Positions 24,367-32,948 of a stretch of DNA of 64,000 nt are shown one piece after another; position 1 is the first letter of the stretch, and each line of letters opens with the position of its first letter. The DNA is from JAIQFF01 sp963788505. GTDB lineage: Bacteria > Acidobacteriota > Terriglobia > Terriglobales > Acidobacteriaceae. Location: positions 139,397-203,396 of the forward strand of contig CAWBGY010000008.1 of the NCBI GenBank assembly GCA_963788505.1. The letters run 5' to 3'. A model generated the notes under the pieces. The model did not search any database. It worked only from the letters and a program-made list of their open reading frames with translations, and was not told where the DNA came from. The translations under genes were made by a program, and so were the position numbers.

Positions 24367-25322
24367 CTAGACCCGCTCCGCCGTGAGTTGTTCCACCGTC
24401 TTTTGTAGAGAAGTTTCATCGCCAACGTTCAGACATGTTTTCGAGCGGTCGATCTGGCGCATCAGCCCACACAGCACCTTCCCCGGCCCGACTTCCACAA
24501 CGGCCTGGATGCCTTTCGTGATCAGCAGGCGCATGGAGGGTTCCCATTTCACCGCGCCGGTTACCTGGCGAACCAGGGCATCGCGGGCGCGGTCGGCGTC
24601 TTCAACCACGCTCGGCGTCGACGTTGCATACGACCGGAACGTCGGGGCTTTTGGAATCCCAGAGACTGCAAATCCGCCGCCAGCCTGTCCTGGGCCGGCT
24701 TCATCAGCGAACAGTGAAAGGGCGCGCTTACCGACAGCAGGATGGCGCGTTTAGCGCCGCGTTCGCCGGCCAGCTTGGTGGCGCGCTCGACCGCCGCGGC
24801 GTGACCGGAGATTACGATCTGCTCCGCGGAATTGATGTTGGCGGGTTCGCAGACTTCGCCCTGGGCGGCATCCGCGCACAAGGCCGTAACTTTTTCCAGA
24901 TCCATCCCCAGAATCGCGGCCATCGCTCCGACGCCTACGGGGACGGCCTCCTGCATGTACTTCCCGCGATTGCGCACGGTGCGCACGGCATCCGGAAAAG
25001 TTATGGTGCCGGCGGCAACGTGGGCGGAGTATTCGCCCAGGCTGTGCCCGGCGACCAAACTGGGGCTCACGCCTTTCTCGCGCAGGACTCGCCAGGCTGC
25101 GACAGACGCGGTCAGGATGGCGGGCTGGGTGATTTCCGTCAGCCGCAGTTTCTCTTCCGGTCCCTCAAAACACAGTTGGGACAGCTTGTAGCCCAGAGCT
25201 TCATCGGCTTCGGCGAAAGTCTCCCGGGCGACCGGATATTTGTCCGCCAGGTCCTTGCCCATCCCAACAACCTGAGATCCCTGGCCGGGGAAGAGGAAGG
25301 CGATTGAGTGTAGTGTGGTCAT
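24367..25322 (-). CDS. fabD: Malonyl-CoA:ACP transacylase with two apparent frameshifts
   Basis: FabD moves malonate from CoA to acyl carrier protein in fatty-acid synthesis. Motifs are FPGQGSQ, the nucleophile GHSLGEYSAH, a conserved Arg in VRNRGKYMQ and the His in SAPFHCSLM. The protein reads in three frames: one frame to LGFQKP, a second for DVPVVCNVDAE, a third from VVEDADRARDALV to the end (stop at 24367). Removing one base in the G-run 24644-24647 and one near 24610 restores about 317 residues, the normal length. It ends the yceD-rpmF-plsX operon. The gene is normally essential, so sequence error is as likely as a pseudogene. Confidence 0.88.
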
Positions 25323-25337
25323 AAATGTTTTGCTTCA

Positions 25338-25490
25338 CGTAGGGGCGGGTGTCTCGCCCGCCCGGCCGAGCGAAGCTCGGCTGCCTCGCGCGATTCACAA
25401 CGATGCTCGGCAATTCAAGCCGTCGAACCCCAGGCGAGCTCTGCTCGCCCGCCCGGACGAGGGCGTCCGGGCCTACGTGGGCCGTTGGTG
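25338..25490. repeat. GC-rich inverted repeat between fabD and plsX (GGGCGGGTGTCTCGCCC family)
   Basis: TAGGGGCGGGTGTCTCGCCC opens the element, and GAGGGCGTCCGGGCCTACG closes it. Several internal hairpins occur, for example GGGCGGGTG/CGCCCGCC-type and CCGAGCGAAGCTCGG. It separates plsX from fabD within the operon by 170 bases, which could weaken fabD expression. Confidence 0.65.
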
Positions 25491-25491
25491 G

Positions 25492-26517
25492 CTACGTGCT
25501 TACCGGCACCGTGGGCCTTAATCCGGCCACTTCTTTTGCAATCTTGTCGTTGATCTTGCGTTCGGCAAATTCAGCGGCCACGCGCAGCGCGTTCTTGATC
25601 GCGTTCATGTTCGACGATCCGTGGGTGATGAAACAGACGCCGCGCACGCCGAGCAAGGGTGCGCCGCCGTATTCGGTGTGGTCGAGGCGTTTTTTGAAGT
25701 CGGCGAACGCGCTGCGGGACAACAAGTATCCCACCTGCCGGGTGATGGTGGCCTTCAGAGTTTCCTTCAGCGTGGCGCGCACCAGGTTGGCCACGCCTTC
25801 CGACGTCTTCAACGCAACATTGCCCACGAATCCATCGGCCACGATCACGTCCACCTTGCCGCTGTAGATGTCGCGCCCTTCCACGTTACCGATAAAATTC
25901 AGCGGCAGCTGTTTCAGCAGATGGAAAGCCTCGCGAGTCAGTTCGTTGCCCTTACTTTCTTCTTCCCCGATGGACAGCAGACCTACACGCGGACGCCGGG
26001 TGCCGAACATGCTGCGAAAGTAGATTTCGCCCATGACCGCGAACTGTTCCAGATTGTCAGGTTTGCAGTCGACGTTGGCGCCGACATCGAGCAGGATGGC
26101 GACCGTGTTCACGGCAGTGGGAAAGACCGCAGCCAGCGCAGGACGGTCAACTCCGGGGATCGCCCCGAACACCATTTTTGCCGTGGCCATCGCCGCCCCG
26201 GTGTTGCCTGCGGTCACAAAGCCGACGGCGCGGCCTTCGCGCACCAGCCTCACCCCGACGTGAATGGAGGAATCGCGCTTGGAGCGGACCGCCTGGACCG
26301 CCTTGTCGTCCATGGTGATGACTTCGCTGGCGTGGACGACTTCAATCGGGAGCCCGGCGGCGGCCGGATAGGCAGCCAGCTGGGCCCGTAGCTCATCTTC
26401 GTTTCCGACTAGAAGGACGTGAACCCCGTGGTGCCGGGCCGCCTGGATCGCACCTTCGATCTCAGGTTTCGGCGCCCGGTCCGAGCCCATCGCGTCCAAG
26501 GCTATGACGCTTGGCAT
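25492..26517 (-). CDS. plsX: Phosphate acyltransferase PlsX
   Basis: A 341-residue soluble enzyme that converts acyl-ACP to acyl-phosphate for phospholipid synthesis. Diagnostic motifs are IALDAMGSDRAPKPEIEGA, GFVTAGNTGAAMA, ALAAVFPT, LLDVGANVDCKP, LLSIGEEESKGN and ADGFVGNVALKTSEG. It lies 12 bases downstream of rpmF in the conserved yceD-rpmF-plsX order and is followed by fabD. Confidence 0.96.
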   Translation of the reverse strand: MPSVIALDAMGSDRAPKPEIEGAIQAARHHGVHVLLVGNEDELRAQLAAYPAAAGLPIEVVHASEVITMDDKAVQAVRSKRDSSIHVGVRLVREGRAVGFVTAGNTGAAMATAKMVFGAIPGVDRPALAAVFPTAVNTVAILLDVGANVDCKPDNLEQFAVMGEIYFRSMFGTRRPRVGLLSIGEEESKGNELTREAFHLLKQLPLNFIGNVEGRDIYSGKVDVIVADGFVGNVALKTSEGVANLVRATLKETLKATITRQVGYLLSRSAFADFKKRLDHTEYGGAPLLGVRGVCFITHGSSNMNAIKNALRVAAEFAERKINDKIAKEVAGLRPTVPVST

Positions 26518-26529
26518 GAAGTATTCAGG

Positions 26530-26715
26530 CTAGCTGGCTTCTTTGACGTCCAGGACTTCGCGGCCTTTGTAATAGCCGCACTTGGGGCAGATGCGGTGCG
26601 GCATCTTGCGCTCGTGGCAATTGGGGCACTCGGAGAGCGAGTGGCTCGTGAGTGCGTCATGAGCGCGACGAGTGCTGGTGCGCCGTTTGGAATGTCGCCG
26701 TTTCGGATTCGCCAT
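26530..26715 (-). CDS. rpmF: 50S ribosomal protein L32
   Basis: 61 residues. The N-terminus MANPKRRHSKRRTSTRRAHD and the zinc-binding pairs CPNC and CPKC are typical, so this is the zinc-containing form. It sits between yceD and plsX, its usual place in bacteria. Confidence 0.97.
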   Translation of the reverse strand: MANPKRRHSKRRTSTRRAHDALTSHSLSECPNCHERKMPHRICPKCGYYKGREVLDVKEAS

Positions 26716-26754
26716 TAGATTCCTCGTTTATCTGCTTCAATCCTAGTCCATGGA

Positions 26755-27306
26755 TCAGTGGTCCAGCTTGCCGCGAAAATCTTTAAGCGCCGACCAGCGC
26801 GGGTCCTCCAGCGGCTCGGCGCAATTACAGGGTTCCACATTCAGGTTCTTGCCGCAATGCGGACAAAGACCTTTGCAGTCATCGCGACAAATGGCTTTCA
26901 GAGGAAGGGCAAGCAGCACCTGCTCCTGCAAAACCTCTTCCAGCTGCAACCCCTCGCCCTGATAATAGCTGACCTCGGCCTCGGCGGTGGTGACGGAAAG
27001 CTCTTCCCGTCCCGCATCCGCTCCCTGCGGGCGATACAGCAAATCGAACTGGTGCACGACGTCCTGCACCACCGGTTCGAGGCAGCGGGCGCAAGTCATC
27101 TCGACCCGCGTCTCCAGCCCGCCATTGAGCCGTATGTCTTTTACTATCTTATGCTTGCCGTGCTGCTCTTCCACCAGCTGGGCGCGTCCGGCAGTGTGCA
27201 GCACTTCCACCTGCCGCAGGTCCTCACCCAGGTCGAGCACACCAGGGCGAATTTCCTCTTCGAAATCAATGGGATGCAACTCAAGTTCGTGGATTTCGAT
27301 GAACAT
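26755..27306 (-). CDS. yceD: YceD/DUF177 family protein
   Basis: 183 residues. The core has the DUF177 signature (CARCLEPVVQDVVHQFDLLY) and the C-terminal LPLKAICRDDCKGLCPHCGKN with paired cysteines. YceD proteins affect rRNA maturation in plants and bacteria and almost always precede rpmF, as here (39-base gap). The start ATG 27306 has GGGGGG upstream; the frame extends to 27420, but that part has no homology signal. It heads the yceD-rpmF-plsX-fabD operon. Confidence 0.9.
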   Translation of the reverse strand: MFIEIHELELHPIDFEEEIRPGVLDLGEDLRQVEVLHTAGRAQLVEEQHGKHKIVKDIRLNGGLETRVEMTCARCLEPVVQDVVHQFDLLYRPQGADAGREELSVTTAEAEVSYYQGEGLQLEEVLQEQVLLALPLKAICRDDCKGLCPHCGKNLNVEPCNCAEPLEDPRWSALKDFRGKLDH

Positions 27307-27436
27307 CAGGCACCCCCCGCGCCGCTGCATCGTACCGCGAAGACCCGCGGAAGCACGCTCTGAAGAGCAGGTTCTCCAGGAAGTAAGTTCAAGAATAAAG
27401 GGCGTGGGAAGGGGTGTCAAGGAAAGCCGCAGCCAG

Positions 27437-27462
27437 GTGTGGGGCGGACACTCCTGTCCGCC
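27437..27462. repeat. Dispersed repeat R2, half copy
   Basis: GTGTGGGGCGGACACTCC followed by TGTCCGCC is one end of the element seen at 6465-6586 and 9937-10048. It contains its own hairpin (GGCGGACA/TGTCCGCC). No matching inverted end is nearby; instead a GGACGCTCGCGCC/GCGTCC hairpin follows near 27510-27540. It lies in the divergent gap between yceD and the glycosyltransferase gene. Confidence 0.65.
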
Positions 27463-27571
27463 GCGTTTGACTTTGCTTGTGGAGGTTCAGCTAAGCTGCC
27501 GCACGAGCGGGACGCTCGCGCCTACATTCGAGCGTCCGCGTATCATGATTTGCCCGACCTTTGAACGTCCC

Positions 27572-29227
27572 ATGATCGAAAGTTCCGCACCCACGAACTG
27601 GCAACAACGCCTGGAAAATCAATTCAAAGCCAACTGGAATCCGGCCGCAGGTTTCGTGCTGCTGCTGGCGTTCCTGTTGCGCCTCTGGAAAGCCTCCGGC
27701 ACGTTTCTCAATCTCGACGAGGCCATGCACTTCCTGGCCGCCAACAAACCCACGCTGGCCGAGGCCTACCGGACAGGTCTGACTCTGGCTCATCCTCCGC
27801 TGCTGATTTTGTTCCTGCATGAGTGGGGAAAGCTAGGCCGATCCGAGTTGTTCCTTCGATTGCCGTCGGTGATCGCGGGCACCGTCTTCTGCTGGATATT
27901 TTTCCGCTGGCTCACCCGGCTTCTGGGCCCGACCGTGGGCTGGATCGGCTTTATTCTGGTCGCCCTGCTCCCGGTGTTCATCGAACTGTCTGCCGAACTC
28001 CGCCAGTATCCGCCACTGCTGTGCTTCATGATGGCCGCAGCCTACGTGCTTGAGCTGTCACTGGCCGGGAATTCCAACCGAAAGATGGTGGCCTCCTTCA
28101 TCTTTCTCTACCTTGCCATGCTGACGCATTTCTCGGCGATCCTGTTCGCGGGAGCGCTGGGGGCGTATTCACTCTGGCGACTGGTAAGCGATCGCCCGCC
28201 ACGGCGGATTGTTGCCATCTGGATCGCCGGACAGGCGGGTGCGCTCGGGCTCTTCGTCTTGCTTTACTACGCCCAGATTTCCAAGTTGAAGACCGGCGCA
28301 TCCGCGCAGCACATGCAGGTGCTACTTGCCAACTCCTATTTTCATTGGGGCAAAGACCACCTGCTCGGGTTCATCTTCGCCAGAACCTTCGGAGTTCTGC
28401 AATACACCTTTGGGCAACTCGCGGTCGGAGATATCGCTGGCGTTTTTTTTGTCGCAGGTATTGTTCTCCTTTTGATTCGTAAAGAGGGATCGGAACGCAA
28501 GGGGCCGTCCTCGCGCCAGATCGCTCTGTTTCTGTTGCTGCCATTCGTGATCAACGGCGCAGCCGCGATTGTGGACCTGTATCCCTACGGCGGAACCCGG
28601 CACTCGGCTTTTCTGATACCGTTTGCCGTCGCGAGCGTCAGCCTGGCCATTGCGATGCTGACTCGCCGACTGTCTCTGGCTCTGGCCGTCGCCGTTCTGA
28701 TGGTTGCTGTCTGCCAGTTGTTCGGCGCGCCCCACCGCCCCTACATGCGCCGTGAAGACCAGCGCCGCGGCAACATGACTCAGGCGATAGATGCGATCCG
28801 GCAGAGAATCGCTCCCGACGATGTGATCTTCGTTGATTTCCAAACCGGCTTTCTGCTCAGGTTCTACCTCTGTCCCGAGGTCAGCTTCCGTGGTTTGCCA
28901 CCTTCCGCCTCCAGGACATTTTCCTGCGGCGGCCATCGCGTAATTTCCCTTACCTCGGAGACCAACGTATTGACTGCAAATCTGTTTCCGCGCCGCTGGG
29001 ATGAAATGGTGCACACCTATGCCTTAAAACCCGGTCAGACGGTCTGGATATTTCAAGCGGGATGGGACATCGCCCTGGCGCGGGGGTTACGGGAAAAAGT
29101 TCCGGAGTTCCGCGATCTGAAAGCGGACTCTTTCGGCCGCAATATTTCATTGTTCAAACTTACGGTTGGGCAGGAAACTGCTCCCGGCTCTCCATCATCG
29201 GCCGTTCCAGAAAGCGTCGGCAACTGA
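27572..29227 (+). CDS. Multi-pass membrane glycosyltransferase (GT39/ArnT-like)
   Basis: About 551 residues with roughly ten transmembrane helices followed by a soluble C-terminal domain. The first loop after helix 1 carries FLNLDEAMHFL, the acidic motif (D-E) typical of GT-C polyprenyl-phosphate glycosyltransferases. AHPPLLILFLHEWGKLGRSELFLRLPSVIAG is the conserved second-loop region. Such enzymes move a sugar from an undecaprenyl carrier to protein, lipid A or cell-wall glycan. The acceptor is not known. The reading frame extends far upstream over repeat and antisense yceD sequence, so I use ATG 27572 (27545 is possible). Confidence 0.8.
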   Translation: MIESSAPTNWQQRLENQFKANWNPAAGFVLLLAFLLRLWKASGTFLNLDEAMHFLAANKPTLAEAYRTGLTLAHPPLLILFLHEWGKLGRSELFLRLPSVIAGTVFCWIFFRWLTRLLGPTVGWIGFILVALLPVFIELSAELRQYPPLLCFMMAAAYVLELSLAGNSNRKMVASFIFLYLAMLTHFSAILFAGALGAYSLWRLVSDRPPRRIVAIWIAGQAGALGLFVLLYYAQISKLKTGASAQHMQVLLANSYFHWGKDHLLGFIFARTFGVLQYTFGQLAVGDIAGVFFVAGIVLLLIRKEGSERKGPSSRQIALFLLLPFVINGAAAIVDLYPYGGTRHSAFLIPFAVASVSLAIAMLTRRLSLALAVAVLMVAVCQLFGAPHRPYMRREDQRRGNMTQAIDAIRQRIAPDDVIFVDFQTGFLLRFYLCPEVSFRGLPPSASRTFSCGGHRVISLTSETNVLTANLFPRRWDEMVHTYALKPGQTVWIFQAGWDIALARGLREKVPEFRDLKADSFGRNISLFKLTVGQETAPGSPSSAVPESVGN

Positions 29228-29378
29228 TCGAGTCTCCTGCACCAATAAGAATGACGCGAAGGATCGCGGCGCGAAATCGAGCGCCAAAATCGCAGGAGGA
29301 GTTGGTTCTTTTGAGCCATAATGCTTTCCTTGCTTTCATCCGAACCTTCGCTGCCTGGGCTCTTCTGGAGGTGCTGTA

Positions 29379-31031
29379 GTGCGACCATTCTCTCGACGGA
29401 ATTTCATGCAAGGTATGAGCAGCTTTCTGGCACTGCCGTTTTTGCGAACGGAAGAGCCGGAAACCGTTTTGTATAACGGGAACATCTGGACGCTCGATAA
29501 AGCCCAGCCGCGAGCTCAGGCTGTGGCCATAAGCGGCGGGCGTTTTGTAGCCGTGGGATCGAACGCTGAAGTGTTGCCTTTGGCTGGCGCGCGCACGCGA
29601 AAGATTGATCTTGCCTTCAAGAGCGTGCTTCCAGGATTCAACGACGCTCACTCCCATCCGGTGGAGTCAGGCGTCGAACATCTGCACAAAGTGGCCTGCG
29701 ACAAGGACTCCATCGAGAAAATACAGGCCGCATTGCATGAGCGCGCGCAGCAGACGCCGCCTGGACACTGGGTTCTCGGGTTTCTATACGACGACGGGAA
29801 GACTCCTCGCCCTCTCAATCGCCACGATCTCGATCAGGCCGTGCCCGACCGGCCGGTGCTGGTCCAGCATCGAGGCGGCCACACCGCCTTCGTGAATTCC
29901 CTGGCGTTGCAGGTGGCACAGGTCAACGACCAAACGCCCGACCCGGCGGGCGGCCGCTTTGAGCACGACGCCGAAGGTCATCTCACCGGTTTTGTGGGGG
30001 ACGCCGCGGCGAAAGTGTTTCTCAAACTGATTCCGGACAACAACACTCGCGAGGACTATCGCCAAGGCGCGGCGTTAATCTCCAAACTCTTCACCAGCAA
30101 GGGAGTGACCTCGGCGTGCGATGCGGACGCCTCGCCCGAAGACGTGCAAGGCTATCAGGACGCGCGCGATGCCGGCGAACTGGCGATGCGTGTGTACTGT
30201 CACGTTTCCGCCGCTTCACTCGATCATTTCATGGCTGCGGGGATTCACACCGGTTTCGGCGACGAATGGGTGCGAATCGGCGGCGTAAAGCAGTATGCCG
30301 ACGGTTCGATCTCGGAGCGAACGGCTTGGCTCTCGCAACCCTACATCGGGATCCCGAATAACTACGTCGGATTGCAGCTTTCCAGCCGCGAACAGCTTTA
30401 CGAGACCGGGCGCAAGGCGCACGCTGCGGGTTGGCAACTGGCAACTCACGCCAATGGCGACCTGGCGATCGACCGCATTCTCGGAGTCTACGAACAGATC
30501 CAGAAGGAACTGCCGAAAAAGGACCCGCGCTTCCGCATCGAGCATTGCACTCTGCTCACTGACCCTCTGATCCAGCGCATGCGGGCTCTGCAGGTGATTC
30601 CAGCGCCGTTTTCGTGTTACGTCTACTTTCATGGTGACGTGATGCATTTTTACGGTCAGGAGCGCACTCAACACATGTTCCCCATGCGCAGTTTCCTCGA
30701 CGCCGGACTGCGTCCCACCGATTCGTCCGATTACACCGCCAGCCCGTCGGATCCCATGATGTGGCTGCAGTCGCAACTCACCCGCACCGACATGAAGGGC
30801 AATGTCTGGGGCGCGAATCAAAGGATTACTCTGCAGGAAGCAATCCGCTGCGGCACGGTCAACGGTGCGTACGCGGCATTTGAGGAAGATCTGAAGGGCT
30901 CCGTTCAGCCAGGGCTACTGGCGGACCTGGTGGTGCTTGCTCAGGATCCATTCAAGACCGATCCCTCAGAACTGCTGAAGATCCAGGTGGAGCGAACCAT
31001 GGTGGGGGGAAGCTGGAAATATGAGTCTTGA
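29379..31031 (+). CDS. Exported metal-dependent amidohydrolase (YtcJ-like)
   Basis: 550 residues with a twin-arginine-like N-terminus (FSRRNFMQGMSSFLALPFL). The amidohydrolase-3 domain begins VLYNGNIWTLD. Metal-ligand motifs are visible: GFNDAHSHP, LATHANGD, RIEHC and PTDSSDYTASP. The family hydrolyses amide bonds, with few characterised substrates (formamide or N-acyl types). The start is GTG at 29379, and GGAGGTGCTGTA precedes it. The neighbours give no pathway context. Confidence 0.85.
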   Translation: MRPFSRRNFMQGMSSFLALPFLRTEEPETVLYNGNIWTLDKAQPRAQAVAISGGRFVAVGSNAEVLPLAGARTRKIDLAFKSVLPGFNDAHSHPVESGVEHLHKVACDKDSIEKIQAALHERAQQTPPGHWVLGFLYDDGKTPRPLNRHDLDQAVPDRPVLVQHRGGHTAFVNSLALQVAQVNDQTPDPAGGRFEHDAEGHLTGFVGDAAAKVFLKLIPDNNTREDYRQGAALISKLFTSKGVTSACDADASPEDVQGYQDARDAGELAMRVYCHVSAASLDHFMAAGIHTGFGDEWVRIGGVKQYADGSISERTAWLSQPYIGIPNNYVGLQLSSREQLYETGRKAHAAGWQLATHANGDLAIDRILGVYEQIQKELPKKDPRFRIEHCTLLTDPLIQRMRALQVIPAPFSCYVYFHGDVMHFYGQERTQHMFPMRSFLDAGLRPTDSSDYTASPSDPMMWLQSQLTRTDMKGNVWGANQRITLQEAIRCGTVNGAYAAFEEDLKGSVQPGLLADLVVLAQDPFKTDPSELLKIQVERTMVGGSWKYES

Positions 31032-31075
31032 GCGCCAGGCTGCGTCTTGCGCAACTTGCCGTGTCCTCTCTGCGG

Positions 31076-32092
31076 CTAGTTCCCAGCTTTTTGTTTGGGT
31101 GTGATCCTGTTCAACACGAACTCCTGTACCAGGCTGCTGAGCATGCGCTCGCCGGTGGAGAGAAAGAAATTCTGGAACACCAGTCCCGTACCCCGGTTCG
31201 ATGCCGGATAGTAGAGGTTGGAGAGAGCAGACGAGCCCAGATCACCGCCGATGCTCGAGTAGTTGGGCTGCAACCGTCCGTTGTTTCCCTTGCAGACGAA
31301 TGGGCTGGAGAGGGCGTGGAGAGTGCGAGACTTATTTGTGCCCGTTCCCTGATAGTAGTAGCGGGGATCCTGGCGCAACAGCGAGGGCAGGATGGCGCCC
31401 CCGATCATGATGTCGGAAAAGCCGTCCGCAGCGGCAGCGCCAAAGCGCTCGCCGTACCCCTTCGCACCCTGGACGTAGCCGGGAGTGCCACCCGCCTGAT
31501 TGATGCCGGCAAGCACACCTACCCCGAGAAAGGTGAATAGGTCGGTGGAGGTTTTCAGGGCGAGGTGGAACTTCAGCCGGGTGGTAAGCGGCGCGGGATT
31601 GGAATCATAGACCACGTAGAAATTGGGGATAACGCCGAAGACGCGCTGTGCCTCCTCAATCTTGACCTGCTCGATGGCGACCTCCTCCGGGGTATAAACC
31701 ACGCTTACCGAAGTCGTCATCTGCGCGATCTGGAGCCTGGTGCCGGTGAGGATCAGGTACTGGCTCGGATGGAGGACAATGTCGGGCGAGGTCCAGTCGG
31801 CAAAGTCCGGGGCGGCGATGGTGACGCGATACGTTCCAGGATCGAGTTGCTTGAACTCAAAGAATCCGTAGTCGTCTGACAGGAACTTGTGGGCATCCTT
31901 GAGGCCAGGGCCTTGCAGGACGACGGTGGCGCCGGCGAGGATGTCGCCGTTCACATCGGTGACAGTGCCGGTAATATGTCCTGCATCCGGCCTCGGCGCG
32001 GTTGTGTCCTGTGCCGCCAAAGGCGCGGCGATCGCAATGGCAGCCAAAATCAGCAGCCAAGTTCCCAGCGTTTTCACAGACAGGTCTCCCAT
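31076..32092 (-). CDS. Secreted protein with carboxypeptidase-regulatory-like (CarboxypepD_reg) domain
   Basis: 338 residues. After a signal peptide comes a transthyretin-like repeat (ITGTVTDVNGDILAGATVVL to YRVTIAAPDF, about 38-100). Residues from VKIEEAQRVFGVIPNFYVVYDSN onward match a family I know mainly from acidobacteria, with a glycine-rich part (GYVQGAKGYGERFGAAAADGFS) and membrane-active segments. It may be an outer-membrane or membrane-associated protein. No catalytic motif is visible. Confidence 0.65.
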   Translation of the reverse strand: MGDLSVKTLGTWLLILAAIAIAAPLAAQDTTAPRPDAGHITGTVTDVNGDILAGATVVLQGPGLKDAHKFLSDDYGFFEFKQLDPGTYRVTIAAPDFADWTSPDIVLHPSQYLILTGTRLQIAQMTTSVSVVYTPEEVAIEQVKIEEAQRVFGVIPNFYVVYDSNPAPLTTRLKFHLALKTSTDLFTFLGVGVLAGINQAGGTPGYVQGAKGYGERFGAAAADGFSDIMIGGAILPSLLRQDPRYYYQGTGTNKSRTLHALSSPFVCKGNNGRLQPNYSSIGGDLGSSALSNLYYPASNRGTGLVFQNFFLSTGERMLSSLVQEFVLNRITPKQKAGN

Positions 32093-32233
32093 GAAACAGC
32101 GTGGGATATACGTTACCGTACCAGTCCTGGTCGTCCCAGCTTCCGGAAGTTCAATACGGGGGTGGGAATTTGGATTTTTTAAGGTTACGTCGAGGTGCGG
32201 ATCAATTGCCGCCTGGGGAATGCGCGCCCCGGC

Positions 32234-32629
32234 CTACCAGATGGTTTTCAGCAGGGGAGACTTGCGGATGTTTTCGTCGCGGGTAACCAGGGCCAGGCCT
32301 TCGGCCCGCGCCGTTGCGCCAATCAATCGGTCCACCGGATCGCGAGGGCAGTCGTTCGGAAATTGAGTGGCTAATGCCGCAATTTCCGGGGTAACGGGTT
32401 TGACGGTGACGCCTGAACGATCCAGCAGATTGCGCACAGTGTTCTCGACAGTGCCGTGCGACCGCAGCACCCCGCGAGAGAAAAGAAGCGCCAATTCCCA
32501 AACGGTAATATCAGCGATGGACATCCCGTCACTACTGCGGGCTCGTCGAATCGCAGAAGCAGCCGCCTTGGACAGCCTTTCCGGTTGCCCCACCAGCCAA
32601 ACCAGAACGTGAGTATCCAGGAGAATCAC
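32234..32629 (-). CDS. vapC: VapC-type PIN-domain toxin
   Basis: A 131-residue PIN ribonuclease. The acidic metal-binding residues are present: Asp5 (LLDTHVLVW), Glu45 (VWELALL), Asp100 (DPVDRLIGATA) and Asp118 (TRDENI). PIN toxins cut tRNA or rRNA when freed from the antitoxin. The start overlaps the antitoxin stop by four bases. It looks intact. Confidence 0.9.
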   Translation of the reverse strand: MILLDTHVLVWLVGQPERLSKAAASAIRRARSSDGMSIADITVWELALLFSRGVLRSHGTVENTVRNLLDRSGVTVKPVTPEIAALATQFPNDCPRDPVDRLIGATARAEGLALVTRDENIRKSPLLKTIW

Positions 32630-32859
32630 CTCAACGCATCCCAGTCTTCCAACGGCACAACTGGAGACTCGATATCTCCCACGATCTTGATCTCGTCTTT
32701 CAGGCAGCCGAAAATATCCTCCGCATGGCTTTCGGCAGGCACTAACTTAGCTACAGGCCGGCCTTTTTTGGTGATAAGGACAGGCTCGCGAGTGGCGCGC
32801 ACTTCATCCATGAGTCGCAAGCATCGCGCCTTGAATTGCCCGGCAGCAATTGTTTTCAT
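32626..32859 (-). CDS. Phd/YefM-type antitoxin
   Basis: A 77-residue antitoxin of the Phd/YefM fold: MKTIAAGQFKARCLRLMDEV, then PVLITKKGRPVAKLVP. The C-terminal tail (IESPVVPLEDWD) should neutralise the PIN toxin. AAGGAG sits five bases before ATG 32859; a GTG at 32865 is less likely. The pair is preceded by a palindrome and tandem ATGACC sites for autorepression. Confidence 0.88.
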   Translation of the reverse strand: MKTIAAGQFKARCLRLMDEVRATREPVLITKKGRPVAKLVPAESHAEDIFGCLKDEIKIVGDIESPVVPLEDWDALR

Positions 32860-32904
32860 GACCACTCCTTATGACCATGGTCATTATAGCATGACCGCAT
32901 GACC
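32858..32904 (-). promoter_or_regulatory. Promoter/operator of the toxin-antitoxin operon
   Basis: A perfect TATAAT lies at 32883-32888 on the minus strand. It is overlapped by the perfect 14-base palindrome ATGACCATGGTCAT (32871-32884). Further ATGACC copies occur at 32858, 32891 and 32899; the last two form an exact tandem (GCATGACC twice). No good -35 is seen, which fits a promoter dominated by repressor control. Confidence 0.8.
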
Positions 32905-32948
32905 CGGCTCTTCCGTTGCCGGACCACGCGGCTGCTACACTATTTTCC

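Noticed and set aside
26987..27571. 195-codon upstream extension of the membrane glycosyltransferase frame
   Set aside because: It is antisense to yceD and includes repeat DNA. The membrane protein begins naturally at ATG 27572.
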